A DNA stretch of 64,000 bases from Chromatocurvus sp964613795 (GTDB taxonomy: Bacteria; Pseudomonadota; Gammaproteobacteria; Pseudomonadales; Halieaceae): positions 1 through 64,000 of the forward strand of contig CAZTJR010000002.1 in NCBI GenBank assembly GCA_964613795.1, in the 5' to 3' direction. The position numbers and the translations under genes were made by a program. Position 1 is the first letter of the stretch. Each line of letters starts with the position of its first letter. Below the pieces are notes generated by a model. The model saw nothing but the letters and a program-made list of their open reading frames with translations, searched no databases and had not been told where the DNA came from. Shown piece after piece: positions 54,888 to 63,559 of the stretch.

Positions 54888-56501
54888 ATGGGAAAACACT
54901 GGCGCCATGACGTCGTCATAACCGGCAGCGGAGCCGCGGGCCTCAGTGCGGCACTGCGTCTGCCGCGGCACCTGCGCATCGCCCTGATATCCAAGGCAGA
55001 TATCGCACAGGGTGCCACATACTGGGCGCAGGGCGGCATGGCCGCTGTGCTGCACGATCGCGACACGGTGGATTCCCATGTGGAAGACACGCTGCGGGCA
55101 GGCGCGGGGCTCTGCCATCGCGATGTGGTGGAGTTTACCGTCAGCCATAGCCGGGAGTGTGTTGACTGGCTGGTCGAGCTCGGCGTCAATTTTGACCGAC
55201 GCGATGACCAGGCGGCCGACGCTTCGCCCGAATTCCACCTGGTCCAGGAGGGCGGCCACAGCCACCGCCGCATTATCCACTCCACTGACCAGACCGGCCG
55301 TGCCATCGGTGATGTGCTCGCGAGTGAAGTGCAGGCTGCGGACAACATCGAGGTCTTCACCCACCGCGTCGCTGTAGATCTGGTCGTTCGCAACGGCCAC
55401 TGCCACGGCGTCTATGCGCTCAATCAGCGCAGCGACCATGTCGATCTGTTCCAGGCGCCCGCAGTTATTCTGGCAACCGGTGGCGCAAGCAAGGCCTACC
55501 TTTACACCAGCAATCCGGACGGCGCCAGCGGTGACGGCATCGCCATGGCCTGGCGGGCGGGTTGCCGCGTCGGTAACATGGAGTTCAATCAGTTTCATCC
55601 TACCTGCCTGTTTCATCCCAGGGCCAAGTCGTTTCTGATTTCCGAGGCGCTGCGCGGTGAGGGGGCTGTGCTCCGCCTGCCGGAAGGCGACCGCTTCATT
55701 CAGCGCTTCGACGAACGCGCGGAACTGGCGCCGCGGGACATCGTGGCCCGTGCCATCGACCACGAGATGAAGCGCCTGGGCATAGACTGCGTGTATCTCG
55801 ACATATCCCATCAGAGTGAGGATTTTCTGCGCGCGCACTTCCCCACCATCATGGCCCGCTGTGCTGAGTTCGGCATAGATATCGCGCGGGAACCTATTCC
55901 CGTGGTGCCGGCGGCCCACTACACCTGCGGCGGCATCGTGGTGGACACCCGGGCGCGAACCGATCTTCCCGGACTGTACGCAGTGGGCGAATGCTCGTTC
56001 ACCGGGCTGCATGGCGCCAACCGCATGGCCAGCAACTCGCTGCTGGAGTGCATCGTGTTTGCGCGCGCGGCGGCGAAGGACATTGCCAGCGCCGATCTGC
56101 TCAAGGCCGGTACCCCGGACATCCAGGGATGGGATGAGAGCCAGGTAACCGATTCCGATGAAGACGTGGTGATTTCCCACAACTGGGATGAGCTGCGCCG
56201 CTTCATGTGGGACTATGTAGGTATTGTACGCAGCAGCAAGCGCCTGGAGCGAGCGCTGCGCCGGGCAGAGCTGCTGCAGTCCGAGATTGCCGAGTATTAT
56301 TCGAACTACAAGGTCAGCAATGACCTGCTCGAACTGCGCAACCTGTCAATGGTGTCCGAACTGATGATTCGCAGTGCGCTGGCGCGTCGAGAGAGTCGCG
56401 GGCTGCACTTCACGCTGGACTACCCGGACACCCTGGCGACGGGAACGGATACGATCCTTGAGCCGAATGGGCCGCGCATACAGGGTCACCGCCCGACGTA
56501 A
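54888..56501 (+). CDS. nadB: L-aspartate oxidase
   Basis: 537 residues, FAD-dependent. FAD motif VITGSGAAGLSAALRLP, substrate region ATYWAQGGMAAVLHD, and the C-terminal LHGANRMASNSLLECIVF. It oxidises aspartate to iminoaspartate for NAD synthesis. It is divergent from rpoE with about 200 bases between, a common gammaproteobacterial neighbourhood. TATACT at about 54818 may be its -10. Its last 156 bases are overlapped antisense by the ygfX-like frame. Confidence 0.97.
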   Translation: MGKHWRHDVVITGSGAAGLSAALRLPRHLRIALISKADIAQGATYWAQGGMAAVLHDRDTVDSHVEDTLRAGAGLCHRDVVEFTVSHSRECVDWLVELGVNFDRRDDQAADASPEFHLVQEGGHSHRRIIHSTDQTGRAIGDVLASEVQAADNIEVFTHRVAVDLVVRNGHCHGVYALNQRSDHVDLFQAPAVILATGGASKAYLYTSNPDGASGDGIAMAWRAGCRVGNMEFNQFHPTCLFHPRAKSFLISEALRGEGAVLRLPEGDRFIQRFDERAELAPRDIVARAIDHEMKRLGIDCVYLDISHQSEDFLRAHFPTIMARCAEFGIDIAREPIPVVPAAHYTCGGIVVDTRARTDLPGLYAVGECSFTGLHGANRMASNSLLECIVFARAAAKDIASADLLKAGTPDIQGWDESQVTDSDEDVVISHNWDELRRFMWDYVGIVRSSKRLERALRRAELLQSEIAEYYSNYKVSNDLLELRNLSMVSELMIRSALARRESRGLHFTLDYPDTLATGTDTILEPNGPRIQGHRPT

Positions 56502-56906
56502 GGACCGCCACGGCCCCGTGCCGCAAACGCCGCGAGTCACCAACACCCAGCGGCAGCGGCAACCCCGGCGGAGCGGTATGGCGCAGGCAAAAGACACCAT
56601 GGAAATGGCATATAGCGGCGCGCGCCAGCACAGGCCTGCGTCATCGATCAGGCACCAGCCCTCCTCGCTGAGCGTAAGCAGACCCGTTGCCAGCGAGGTC
56701 TGACGAAAACTCCACAGCGCGAGGAGAGATGCGGTAACGGTGGCAGCTGCCGCAAAAGGCGCCACAGACAGCAGCATTGCACACTGCACAAGCAGCGCGC
56801 ACACAATGACGAGGTGGAGCCACCGCGCCGGTCCTGTGTCAGCCAGCGGTATAGCCAGCAGCGTTACAGGCGAGGATTCTGTCGACAATACGCGCAAGAT
56901 CCGCAT
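56346..56906 (-). CDS. YgfX (CptA)-like membrane protein
   Basis: Up to 186 residues: two hydrophobic segments (WLHLVIVCALLVQCAMLLSV; AAAATVTASLLALWSF), then TLSEEGWCLIDDAGLCWRAP and a basic C-terminal half. This is the weak YgfX pattern, and the position directly after sdhE is the conserved sdhE-ygfX pairing. The frame is longer than E. coli YgfX (135) and its 3' end runs 156 bases antisense into nadB. Its start is unclear: the ATG at 56906 overlaps the sdhE end by 68 bases. The call rests mostly on context. Confidence 0.6.
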   Translation of the reverse strand: MRILRVLSTESSPVTLLAIPLADTGPARWLHLVIVCALLVQCAMLLSVAPFAAAATVTASLLALWSFRQTSLATGLLTLSEEGWCLIDDAGLCWRAPLYAISMVSFACAIPLRRGCRCRWVLVTRGVCGTGPWRSLRRAVTLYARPIRLKDRIRSRRQGVRVVQREVQPATLSTRQRTANHQFGHH

Positions 56907-57105
56907 CCTCCGGGATATCGCGTCCTAGAAACCAGCCAAAAAGTTGCTGATCCTCACACTCCATCAGCCGTCGGTAGCACAGCTGATCCGCCTCACACAG
57001 ATCGGGAAAGACCTGGTCAACAAAGGGCGCGAGAACCAGATCCAGCTCGAGCATGCCGCGGCGGCTGGCCCAGCGCATCCGACGGTGTTCATTTTCACGT
57101 ATCAT
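56839..57105 (-). CDS. sdhE: FAD assembly factor SdhE (YgfY)
   Basis: 88 residues with the signature RMRWASRRGMLELDLVLAPF and RLMECEDQQLFGWFLGR. SdhE helps to attach FAD covalently to the succinate dehydrogenase flavoprotein. The E. coli start MDINNKARIHWACRRGM aligns with the ATG at 57105. It is divergent from ygfZ, with 97 bases between, and is followed by ygfX. Confidence 0.93.
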   Translation of the reverse strand: MIRENEHRRMRWASRRGMLELDLVLAPFVDQVFPDLCEADQLCYRRLMECEDQQLFGWFLGRDIPEDADLARIVDRILACNAAGYTAG

Positions 57106-57202
57106 CGCCGTAGAGTATCCTGAATACCAGATCACGAGCGGCCATTATAGCCGCAAACATGGGGCAACTGCCGCAGACTCAGCAATAACAGGACCACCTT
57201 CC

Positions 57203-58156
57203 ATGCCCGCTTTTTATGCGCAACTTTTCTCAGACAGCCTGCTTCATTTCAACGGCGGGGAGGTGCCGACATTCCTGCAGGGCCAGCTCACCTGTGACTG
57301 CCTTCAGCTCAGCAAGACGCAAAGCACCCAGGGCGCTCTGTGCAATGCCCAGGGTCGCGTTGTGACGGACTGCCGCGTGCTGTGCCTCGGCGAGACTCAT
57401 TACGCGCTCAGACTGCGCAGTGACGTGCGCGACATCTCGCGGGCAACACTGGAAAAATACGCCATGTTCTCGCGCACACAGATCAGTGAACGGGATGACG
57501 ACTGGGCGCTGCTGGGTCTCTGGGGTCCGGATGCAGCAGCGGTACTCCACACGATCCTTGGTGATACTCCCGACGGGCGCGACCACTGCCTGGCAACTGA
57601 AACTGTGGTGGCCTGTCAGGCCGATGACGCCGCCGAGGCGTTCGAACTGCTCGTGGCGCACACCGCGATGCCGGATGTCACAGCGGCATTGGCATCCCAG
57701 GCCGCGGAATGCCCCGAGACACACTGGCAGCAGAACGAATTGCGTCGCGGTCTGGTGCGAACCAGCGCTGAACTGAGCGGTCATCACGTACCCCAGGCCT
57801 TGAACTACGACCTTGCCGGCCTGCTGAATTTTCGCAAGGGGTGCTATATCGGCCAGGAAGTCGTCGCGCGACTGCACTATAAAGGTAAGAGCAAGCGACG
57901 CTGCGCGGTTTACAGCATAGCGGAAGCGGCAGATATTGAACCCGGCGCCACGCTGGTGCCAGAGACCCACGATCGCGCGGTCGGCAGTGTGCTGCGCGTC
58001 GTCCGCGCGGCGGCCGACGCATCACTGGTGCTGGCACTGGTCACAGTGGCCGACAGCGAGCTGAGCCTGACCGTGAAAGATGCCGGCACCCACGGCCCCC
58101 ATCTGCAGCCAGTCCCCCTGCCCTATAGTGTGCGCGGGTCCAGCGAGGCCAGCTGA
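57203..58156 (+). CDS. ygfZ: tRNA-modifying protein YgfZ
   Basis: 317 residues, GcvT-like fold. The diagnostic motif RKGCYIGQEVVARLHYKGK contains the K-x-C-x-x-G-Q-E cysteine. It works with folate in Fe-S cluster enzyme maintenance, including MiaB. The ATG at 57203 has AGGA eight bases upstream. Its last 34 bases overlap the convergent ung. Confidence 0.94.
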   Translation: MPAFYAQLFSDSLLHFNGGEVPTFLQGQLTCDCLQLSKTQSTQGALCNAQGRVVTDCRVLCLGETHYALRLRSDVRDISRATLEKYAMFSRTQISERDDDWALLGLWGPDAAAVLHTILGDTPDGRDHCLATETVVACQADDAAEAFELLVAHTAMPDVTAALASQAAECPETHWQQNELRRGLVRTSAELSGHHVPQALNYDLAGLLNFRKGCYIGQEVVARLHYKGKSKRRCAVYSIAEAADIEPGATLVPETHDRAVGSVLRVVRAAADASLVLALVTVADSELSLTVKDAGTHGPHLQPVPLPYSVRGSSEAS

Positions 58157-58890
58157 CGCGCCTCATCCAGCGACGGCAAGGTCCAGTCCAGGTCAGCCAT
58201 ACCGCGACCGCGCAAAAAGGCATTGGCGTCACTGAAATGCCTGCATCCGAGGAAGCCGCGGTGCGCACTCAGCGGCGACGGGTGGGGGGCGCGCAGCACG
58301 CAATGACGTGTGGCATCAATCGACGCGCCCTTTTTCTGGGCATAGCTTCCCCAGAGCATGAAGACCACCGGACGCTCCCGGGCATTGACCGCATCAATCA
58401 CGCGATCCGTAAAACGCTCCCAGCCGCGCCCCTGATGTGATCCCGCCTGCCCCCTCTCTACCGTCAGCACACTGTTCAGCAGCAGCACACCGCGACGCGC
58501 CCAGGCGATCAGCGAGCCGTGTGAAGGCATGTCCATGCCCAGGTCATCGCGCTGTTCCTGGAAAATATTGCGCAGCGATGGCGGCACGGCAACCCCAGGG
58601 CGCACGGAAAAACACAGGCCGTGAGCCTGCCCCGGGTTGTGGTAGGGATCCTGTCCCAGAATCACTACGGCGACATCCCCGGGCGGGGTGTACCAGAATG
58701 CGTTGAATATGTCCGCGGGAGGCGGATAGAGTACGGCCCCTTCCCCCCGTCGCCGGCGCAGGAAGCCGGCGAGTTCACGCATGTAGTCCTGCTCGAATTC
58801 ATCGCCCAGCAGCTGCAGCCAATCCGGCTGCAGCTGCACGTCACGGCCTTTCGTCACTGTCAGTCTCCGTCTGTCGGGTGAACTTGTCAT
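58123..58890 (-). CDS. ung: Uracil-DNA glycosylase
   Basis: 255 residues, family 1 UDG: water-activating loop VVILGQDPYHNPGQAHG, and the leucine-intercalation loop APHPSPLSAHRGF with the catalytic histidine. It removes uracil from DNA. Normal length; overlaps ygfZ at the 3' end. Confidence 0.97.
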   Translation of the reverse strand: MTSSPDRRRLTVTKGRDVQLQPDWLQLLGDEFEQDYMRELAGFLRRRRGEGAVLYPPPADIFNAFWYTPPGDVAVVILGQDPYHNPGQAHGLCFSVRPGVAVPPSLRNIFQEQRDDLGMDMPSHGSLIAWARRGVLLLNSVLTVERGQAGSHQGRGWERFTDRVIDAVNARERPVVFMLWGSYAQKKGASIDATRHCVLRAPHPSPLSAHRGFLGCRHFSDANAFLRGRGMADLDWTLPSLDEARQLASLDPRTL

Positions 58891-58929
58891 GCTGGGCGGT
58901 GCTTTGTTTATTGTAAATGACAGCCGCCG

Positions 58930-59685
58930 TCAGGGCTCGGGTAGCGCCATACCTGTCATCCCGGCGATGGCGATGGCGAAAAGCGCAGACATGAAGGTCC
59001 CCACCAGCATATATTCGGCGAACCGGCGATCCTTGAACTGTTCAAAACGCACCAGGCTCTTGGCCGCAACAATAAAACCCAGAGCAGCCCAGTCGCTGGT
59101 GAAGAGCACGACAAGGAACATGAGCCAGCGCTCAAGAATGCCGATAACGCGGCCCGCATTGTACTCATGGGTATCCGGCTTCCCATCCGCTTCCGTCGGA
59201 TTCACGCGTGGCTCCAGACGCAGGGCCCGAAAGACACCACGCATGATCACGTTAACTTCATTGGCAAGCAGCAAAAAACCCAGCAGAAGGGGTAGTGCAG
59301 TCTGCGGCACCCCGACACTAGCGCCCAGCAGAGCCTGCAAGCCATGATCGAGCAGGGTCGATAACGCCAGGCTCAGGGAGGATATCGACAGCGCACCGAA
59401 GAAAGGCTGCAATACCAGCGGCGCCACGGCGAGAAGCACGAGCACAGAAAACCGCGCCGCGTAGACTGACACTCGCGCCTCGAGGAAACCACCCAGAAGG
59501 GTAGAGCCGGACACCGCGAACACCACGGCGAAAGTGGTTCCGCCAATAGCGAAGACAAGTAAAAGCAGCGTCGCCTGAGCCAGCGCCAGCGCCAATGAAA
59601 ATCGCCAGCTGGCGGCCTCATCCTGGCGCAGATACACCAGGCGGGTGAAAAGAATCAGGCAAAGGTAGATCTGGTAATCAGGCAT
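58930..59685 (-). CDS. SatD-linked multi-pass membrane protein (DUF3307-like)
   Basis: 251 residues with about six to seven hydrophobic helices (AQATLLLLVFAIGGTTFAVVF; AARFSVLVLLAVAPLVL; FLLLANEVNVIMRGVF; ERWLMFLVVLFTSDWAALGF). The C-terminal block FIVAAKSLVRFEQFKDRRFA followed by EYMLVGTFMSALFAIAIA is one I associate with membrane proteins encoded next to SatD. The N-terminal DUF3307 motif is degenerate. The ATG at 59685 overlaps the end of satD by eight bases, so the two are translationally coupled. Function unknown. Confidence 0.72.
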   Translation of the reverse strand: MPDYQIYLCLILFTRLVYLRQDEAASWRFSLALALAQATLLLLVFAIGGTTFAVVFAVSGSTLLGGFLEARVSVYAARFSVLVLLAVAPLVLQPFFGALSISSLSLALSTLLDHGLQALLGASVGVPQTALPLLLGFLLLANEVNVIMRGVFRALRLEPRVNPTEADGKPDTHEYNAGRVIGILERWLMFLVVLFTSDWAALGFIVAAKSLVRFEQFKDRRFAEYMLVGTFMSALFAIAIAGMTGMALPEP

Positions 59686-60319
59686 CCGCTGTCGCTTCCA
59701 TTGCAGCCGCCATCCGTGTTGCGATTGATCGGTGAATACCGGCGATCGCGTGAAGATGCCCGTCATGCAGATTCTTGTACACGGCGGTCTTGCTGATTTT
59801 CAGTTCCTGCGCGATCTGCTGGACCGGTATACCCGACAGAAAGCGGTGATACGTGGCGAAACGATTGCAATGCCAGCTTTCCTGCAGGCCCGACACCAGA
59901 GATAAGGTGTGATTGATCAGGTCGGCGTCATCGAGGCCCTCGATGCGATAATCCCCGCCTTCTTTCTTTAACCGGACAATGGCGTCCCGTGCACGATAGA
60001 AGGCGGGGCCATCCATGCCGAGCGCTGCTTGAGGATTGACAGGCGTTGCGATCTCTCCAAGTCCAAGGCCGAAGCGTGCCGTTACCGGAAACAGCCGCGC
60101 CTGCAGGGCGGAGAGTATCTCCCACACAGGGAGCGGGTCTGAAAACACCGCCTGAAACTCATCACCAAGAGTGACGGTGAGAGGTGAGGCAAGCGCATCC
60201 CGGAAACGTTGGTTCAGGCAAGCGAGTGACGACTCGAACAGGCGCTGCAGGCCCGCGCGATCCTTCACCTGACGCGAGTCACGCAGATCGCCGATGAGAA
60301 CGAGATATTGCACGCTCAC
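59678..60319 (-). CDS. SatD-family protein with C-terminal helix-turn-helix
   Basis: 213 residues. Residues 1-130 resemble a nucleotide-cyclase/GGDEF-type palm: YLVLIGDLRDSR (D11, D14), TLGDEFQAVFS (GDEF at 52-55), RFGLGLGEI and MDGPAFYRARDAI. Residues 160-190 form an HTH (GIPVQQIAQELKISKTAVYK). SatD was named in the Streptococcus sat acid-tolerance locus; its biochemistry is not established. GTG at 60319 is chosen because AAGGA lies five bases before it; GTG at 60313 or 60343 is possible. Four palindromes stand right upstream. Likely an autoregulated sensor; enzymatic activity is hypothesis. Confidence 0.75.
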   Translation of the reverse strand: MSVQYLVLIGDLRDSRQVKDRAGLQRLFESSLACLNQRFRDALASPLTVTLGDEFQAVFSDPLPVWEILSALQARLFPVTARFGLGLGEIATPVNPQAALGMDGPAFYRARDAIVRLKKEGGDYRIEGLDDADLINHTLSLVSGLQESWHCNRFATYHRFLSGIPVQQIAQELKISKTAVYKNLHDGHLHAIAGIHRSIATRMAAAMEATADA

Positions 60320-60346
60320 TGCATTCCTTATGGTTGAAAACACACA

Positions 60347-60446
60347 AACTTTATCAGTTGAACAGTCATTTATCCAACCTAAATGGTTATATTTATATAT
60401 TTTAAACCTTTTTGGTTTTATCTGAGATTAATTAACCATTTCGATT
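60347..60446. promoter_or_regulatory. Array of four 13-base operator-like palindromes at 29-base period
   Basis: Four sites: AACTTTATCAGTT (60347-60359), AACCTAAATGGTT (60376-60388), AACCTTTTTGGTT (60405-60417), AACCATTTCGATT (60434-60446). Their starts are exactly 29 bases apart. The middle two are perfect AACC-N5-GGTT, the first is AACT-N5-AGTT, the fourth has one mismatch. The DNA between is AT-rich. They lie in the divergent gap between satD and the amidohydrolase. The SatD HTH is the obvious candidate ligand. Confidence 0.7.
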
Positions 60447-60539
60447 AAATATCGCCTGAAGCTCGGGTCGCGCCTTTTGACGTGCAACCCCCCCGAGCAA
60501 TCTGGCATTATCACCCTCTGTCTCTCGGAGGCCTCATCC

Positions 60540-62240
60540 ATGAACCTGGCGAAAACGACCGGCCCGCTCATCATCACCACCCTTCTCGCGAGCCTCGCCT
60601 GTTTCGGGACCCATGCAGTGGCTGCAGATACCGTGTACTACAACGGCACGATCATCACTATGGATGATGACAGGCCCCTCGCGGAAGCCGTGGCCGTCAG
60701 CGACGGACGCATTCTCGCCGTCGGCAATCGAGATGTCGTTCTGGCCAGCGCCGGGAGCAACGCCCGTCGCATCGATCTCGAGAGTCACACCCTGCTGCCG
60801 GGCTTTGTGGACTCCCACGGCCACGCCTACGCGATTGGCCTGCAGGCGAGCACCGCCAACCTGCTGCCACCGCCCGACGGAGCGATTGCCGACATTCCCG
60901 CCCTGCAGGCACAGCTTTCCGCCTGGATGGCAGACGATCCGGCCGTCATGCGGGGCATCGGCTGGGTGGTCGGCTTCGGCTACGACGATTCCCAGCTGGC
61001 AGAACTGCGTCACCCCACTCGCGAGGAGCTGGATGCCGTTACCACCGATTATCCGGTGATAATCATTCACCAGTCCGGTCACTTCGGTGTCGCCAACAGC
61101 AAGGCACTCAAGCGTCTGGGCATCACGACAGCCAGCGAAAACCCTGCTGGCGGCATCATTCGGCGCGAAAAGGCATCCCGGCAGCCGAATGGCGTGCTCG
61201 AGGAAATGGCGTTTCTCGTCCCGCTGATGCAGTTAATGTCACAGTTTGACGACGCTATGAACGAGCACCTGGTCATTGAGGGAACGCGGCTGGCAACGAC
61301 CTATGGCTACACCACAGTGCAGGAAGGACGGGCGATGCCCAGGGCCATTGCCGCCATGCGCCGGGCGGCCGAGCGCGACGCTCTGGATGTCGATCTGGTG
61401 GCTTACCCGGACATGCTCGCCGTGCCGGACGTGACACCGTCGAGAACCTACCAGCAGCGCTTTCGCGTTGGTGGCGTCAAGCTGACCATTGACGGTTCGC
61501 CCCAGGGCAAGACAGCCTACCTCAGCAAACCCTATTTTCACCCGCCCCACAACCAGTCCGCCGACTATCGCGGCTATAGCGCCATCGATGAAAGCACTGT
61601 CCGCACCTCTGTTGCCAGAGCCTTCGCCAACGGCTGGCAGATACTCTGTCACGCCAACGGCGACGCCGCGATCGACCAGTACATCGACGCCGTGCGCGCG
61701 GCGCAGGCGGAATACCCCGACGTCGACAATCGCCCCGTGCTGATCCACGGGCAGACCCTGCGTCGGGACCAGGTGGAAGCGCTCGACGAGCTGGGCATTT
61801 TTCCATCCCTGTTTCCCATGCATACCTTTTACTGGGGCGACTGGCACCGGGAGTCCGTCCTCGGCCCGATGCGCGCCGACAATATTTCCCCCACCGGCTG
61901 GCTACTGGCGCGCGGGATGAGGTTCGGCAGTCACCATGACGCGCCGGTGGCGCTTCCGGATTCAATGCGTGTGCTTTCGGCGACCGTCACGCGCCGCTCG
62001 CGCAGTGGCGACATCCTCGGGCCGGAGCACCGGGTTCCCGTTGCCACTGCACTGAAGGCCATGACCCTGTGGCCGGCCTGGCAACATTTTGAAGAGAGTG
62101 AAAAAGGCAGCATCGAGCCGGGCAAACTGGCGGATTTGGTGATTCTGTCAGCCAATCCGCTGACTGTGCCCGAGGATACACTGGATGACCTGGTGGTAGA
62201 GCAGACCATCAAGGAAGGACGGGTTGTGTACAGGCGCTGA
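60540..62240 (+). CDS. Secreted YtcJ-like amidohydrolase (family 3)
   Basis: 566 residues: signal peptide (1-28, LLASLACFGTHAVAA), then an amidohydrolase-3 barrel. Metal-site segments: VDSHGHAYAIG (HxH), VGGVKLTIDGSPQGK (lysine region), CHANGDAAID (His), LIHGQTLRRDQ (His) and SHHDAPVALPD (Asp). The substrate is unknown; relatives hydrolyse N-formyl or N-acyl groups. CGGAGG before the ATG at 60540 sets the start. Divergent from satD across the operator array, so it may be co-regulated. Confidence 0.88.
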   Translation: MNLAKTTGPLIITTLLASLACFGTHAVAADTVYYNGTIITMDDDRPLAEAVAVSDGRILAVGNRDVVLASAGSNARRIDLESHTLLPGFVDSHGHAYAIGLQASTANLLPPPDGAIADIPALQAQLSAWMADDPAVMRGIGWVVGFGYDDSQLAELRHPTREELDAVTTDYPVIIIHQSGHFGVANSKALKRLGITTASENPAGGIIRREKASRQPNGVLEEMAFLVPLMQLMSQFDDAMNEHLVIEGTRLATTYGYTTVQEGRAMPRAIAAMRRAAERDALDVDLVAYPDMLAVPDVTPSRTYQQRFRVGGVKLTIDGSPQGKTAYLSKPYFHPPHNQSADYRGYSAIDESTVRTSVARAFANGWQILCHANGDAAIDQYIDAVRAAQAEYPDVDNRPVLIHGQTLRRDQVEALDELGIFPSLFPMHTFYWGDWHRESVLGPMRADNISPTGWLLARGMRFGSHHDAPVALPDSMRVLSATVTRRSRSGDILGPEHRVPVATALKAMTLWPAWQHFEESEKGSIEPGKLADLVILSANPLTVPEDTLDDLVVEQTIKEGRVVYRR

Positions 62241-62304
62241 CGGCAACGCCCGATGCGAGTAGGCTGGCACAAGAGCGACGCTAAAACGACACAGGACGCA
62301 ACCT

Positions 62305-62457
62305 ATGAACATCCACCTCGCACTGACACCGCTGATTTCCCTCACCGCCGGCATTCTCATTTTCATATTCCCACGCCTGCTGTCCAGGATTGTCGCAATC
62401 TATTTGATTGCCGTTGGCCTTATCGGGCTTTTCGGTGCCGGCAGCTGGCATGTCTGA
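62305..62457 (+). CDS. DUF3096-type small membrane protein
   Basis: A 50-residue frame starting MNIHLALTPLISLTAGILIF and ending ...AIYLIAVGLIGLFGAGSWHV. It has two hydrophobic helices joined by PRLLSRI, the DUF3096 pattern (GILILIxPRLLNYIVAIYLI). The function is unknown. CAGGA lies about nine bases before the ATG. It is too short for routine gene calling and is likely to be missed. Confidence 0.78.
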   Translation: MNIHLALTPLISLTAGILIFIFPRLLSRIVAIYLIAVGLIGLFGAGSWHV

Positions 62458-62507
62458 TAGGACTCTGCCGGGAACTCTGCGTTTCGCCATGCACTGCGCG
62501 GAGCGGC

Positions 62508-62530
62508 GGTTTTTCTTGTAGTGAAAAACC
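62508..62530. terminator. Hairpin after the DUF3096 gene (possible terminator)
   Basis: GGTTTTTC (62508-62515), 7-base loop, GAAAAACC (62523-62530). The stem is A/T-rich inside and no T-run follows on the plus strand, so termination is uncertain. Confidence 0.3.
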
Positions 62531-62634
62531 CCGGTTGCTAGTGTGGTCACTATTGAAGTCATTGCCGCTGCGCTTGTCATGCCTCGCATAGGCGAGATCA
62601 CCGTACAAGAGCCCCTGTGGAGGAAACGGCCAAC

Positions 62635-63549
62635 ATGATCCAGTTTCGCAAAGTGCTGGTTGCTGTCGACATCGATTATCAGTCAGACACCATCGCCGAT
62701 ACCGGTGCCGTCGCAGTTCACGAGGGGCTGACCACGGCCAGGCGCGACAACGCCGGGATAACGTTCATGCACGTCATCAATGCGCCGGGAAACACCCAGA
62801 CCTCTGGCGCCCCCGACACAAGCACCGCCGCGGGCAAACAGCACCTGGCCGCATTGAAGATTCTTGAGAAACTGCAGGCCGATGCCGGCGGCGATCTGCA
62901 TGTCCAGACTGCCATTCGCTTCGGCGAACATTGGCGGGAAATCCTGCACGCCGTCGTAAAGGAAAATTATGACCTGGTGATGATTGGCACCCGCAAGCGC
63001 AGTCTCGCCGGACGTTTACTGTTTGGCAGTACCGGCAACAAACTTCTGCGCCTGTGCCCATGCCCGGTGTGGGTCGTGAAGGACGAGCCTCGCCCTGAGC
63101 GTCCCAGCGTGCTCGTCGCGCACGACCTCACACCGGTGGGCGAAGGGGCGCTCTCGATAGCGGCGGCACTGAAGCAACAATTCGATGGTGCTGACGTGAG
63201 AGTGCTTCACGTCGTCGAACATCCCGAGGCAGCACACTTTCTCGATACCGTGGCGCATGATGAACGCCAGCGACGTCTTGATGACGCAAAAGCGACAATC
63301 GAAGCACAGTGTCGAGCCCTGCTGCCGGACGGCACCTGGGCTGTCACCATCACCGATGGCAACGCCTACGCGAGAATCCTGGAGCACCTGGAAAATCAAC
63401 CGGTGGACCTGCTCGTTATAGGCACTGTTGCACGCCAGGGTATCAAGGGGCTGCTCACCGGCAACACGGCCGAGAACGTATTACCCTGGGCCAACTGCTC
63501 CGTCATTGCCATCAAGCCTCCGGGATTCACACCACCCGTCGAAGCATAG
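62635..63549 (+). CDS. Tandem-domain universal stress protein
   Basis: 304 residues with two UspA domains. Both carry the ATP-binding signature: MIGTRKRSLAGRLLFGSTGN (about 124-143) and VIGTVARQGIKGLLTGNTAE (about 266-285). This differs from the Usp at 12523, where the first copy is degenerate. The ATG at 62635 has GGAGGA upstream; a GTG at 62617 overlaps that ribosome site and is rejected. The gene is followed by an anion-transporter gene, so a Usp-transporter pair is possible. Confidence 0.9.
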   Translation: MIQFRKVLVAVDIDYQSDTIADTGAVAVHEGLTTARRDNAGITFMHVINAPGNTQTSGAPDTSTAAGKQHLAALKILEKLQADAGGDLHVQTAIRFGEHWREILHAVVKENYDLVMIGTRKRSLAGRLLFGSTGNKLLRLCPCPVWVVKDEPRPERPSVLVAHDLTPVGEGALSIAAALKQQFDGADVRVLHVVEHPEAAHFLDTVAHDERQRRLDDAKATIEAQCRALLPDGTWAVTITDGNAYARILEHLENQPVDLLVIGTVARQGIKGLLTGNTAENVLPWANCSVIAIKPPGFTPPVEA

Positions 63550-63559
63550 CCGCCAACAG

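Noticed and set aside
54864..56180. 438-residue open frame antisense to nadB
   Set aside because: Composition-driven shadow of nadB in GC-rich DNA; no domain, no ribosome site, and nadB is unambiguous.
60347..60446. Iteron-type replication origin
   Set aside because: No rep or partition gene nearby and the setting is chromosomal; operator array fits better with the adjacent HTH gene.
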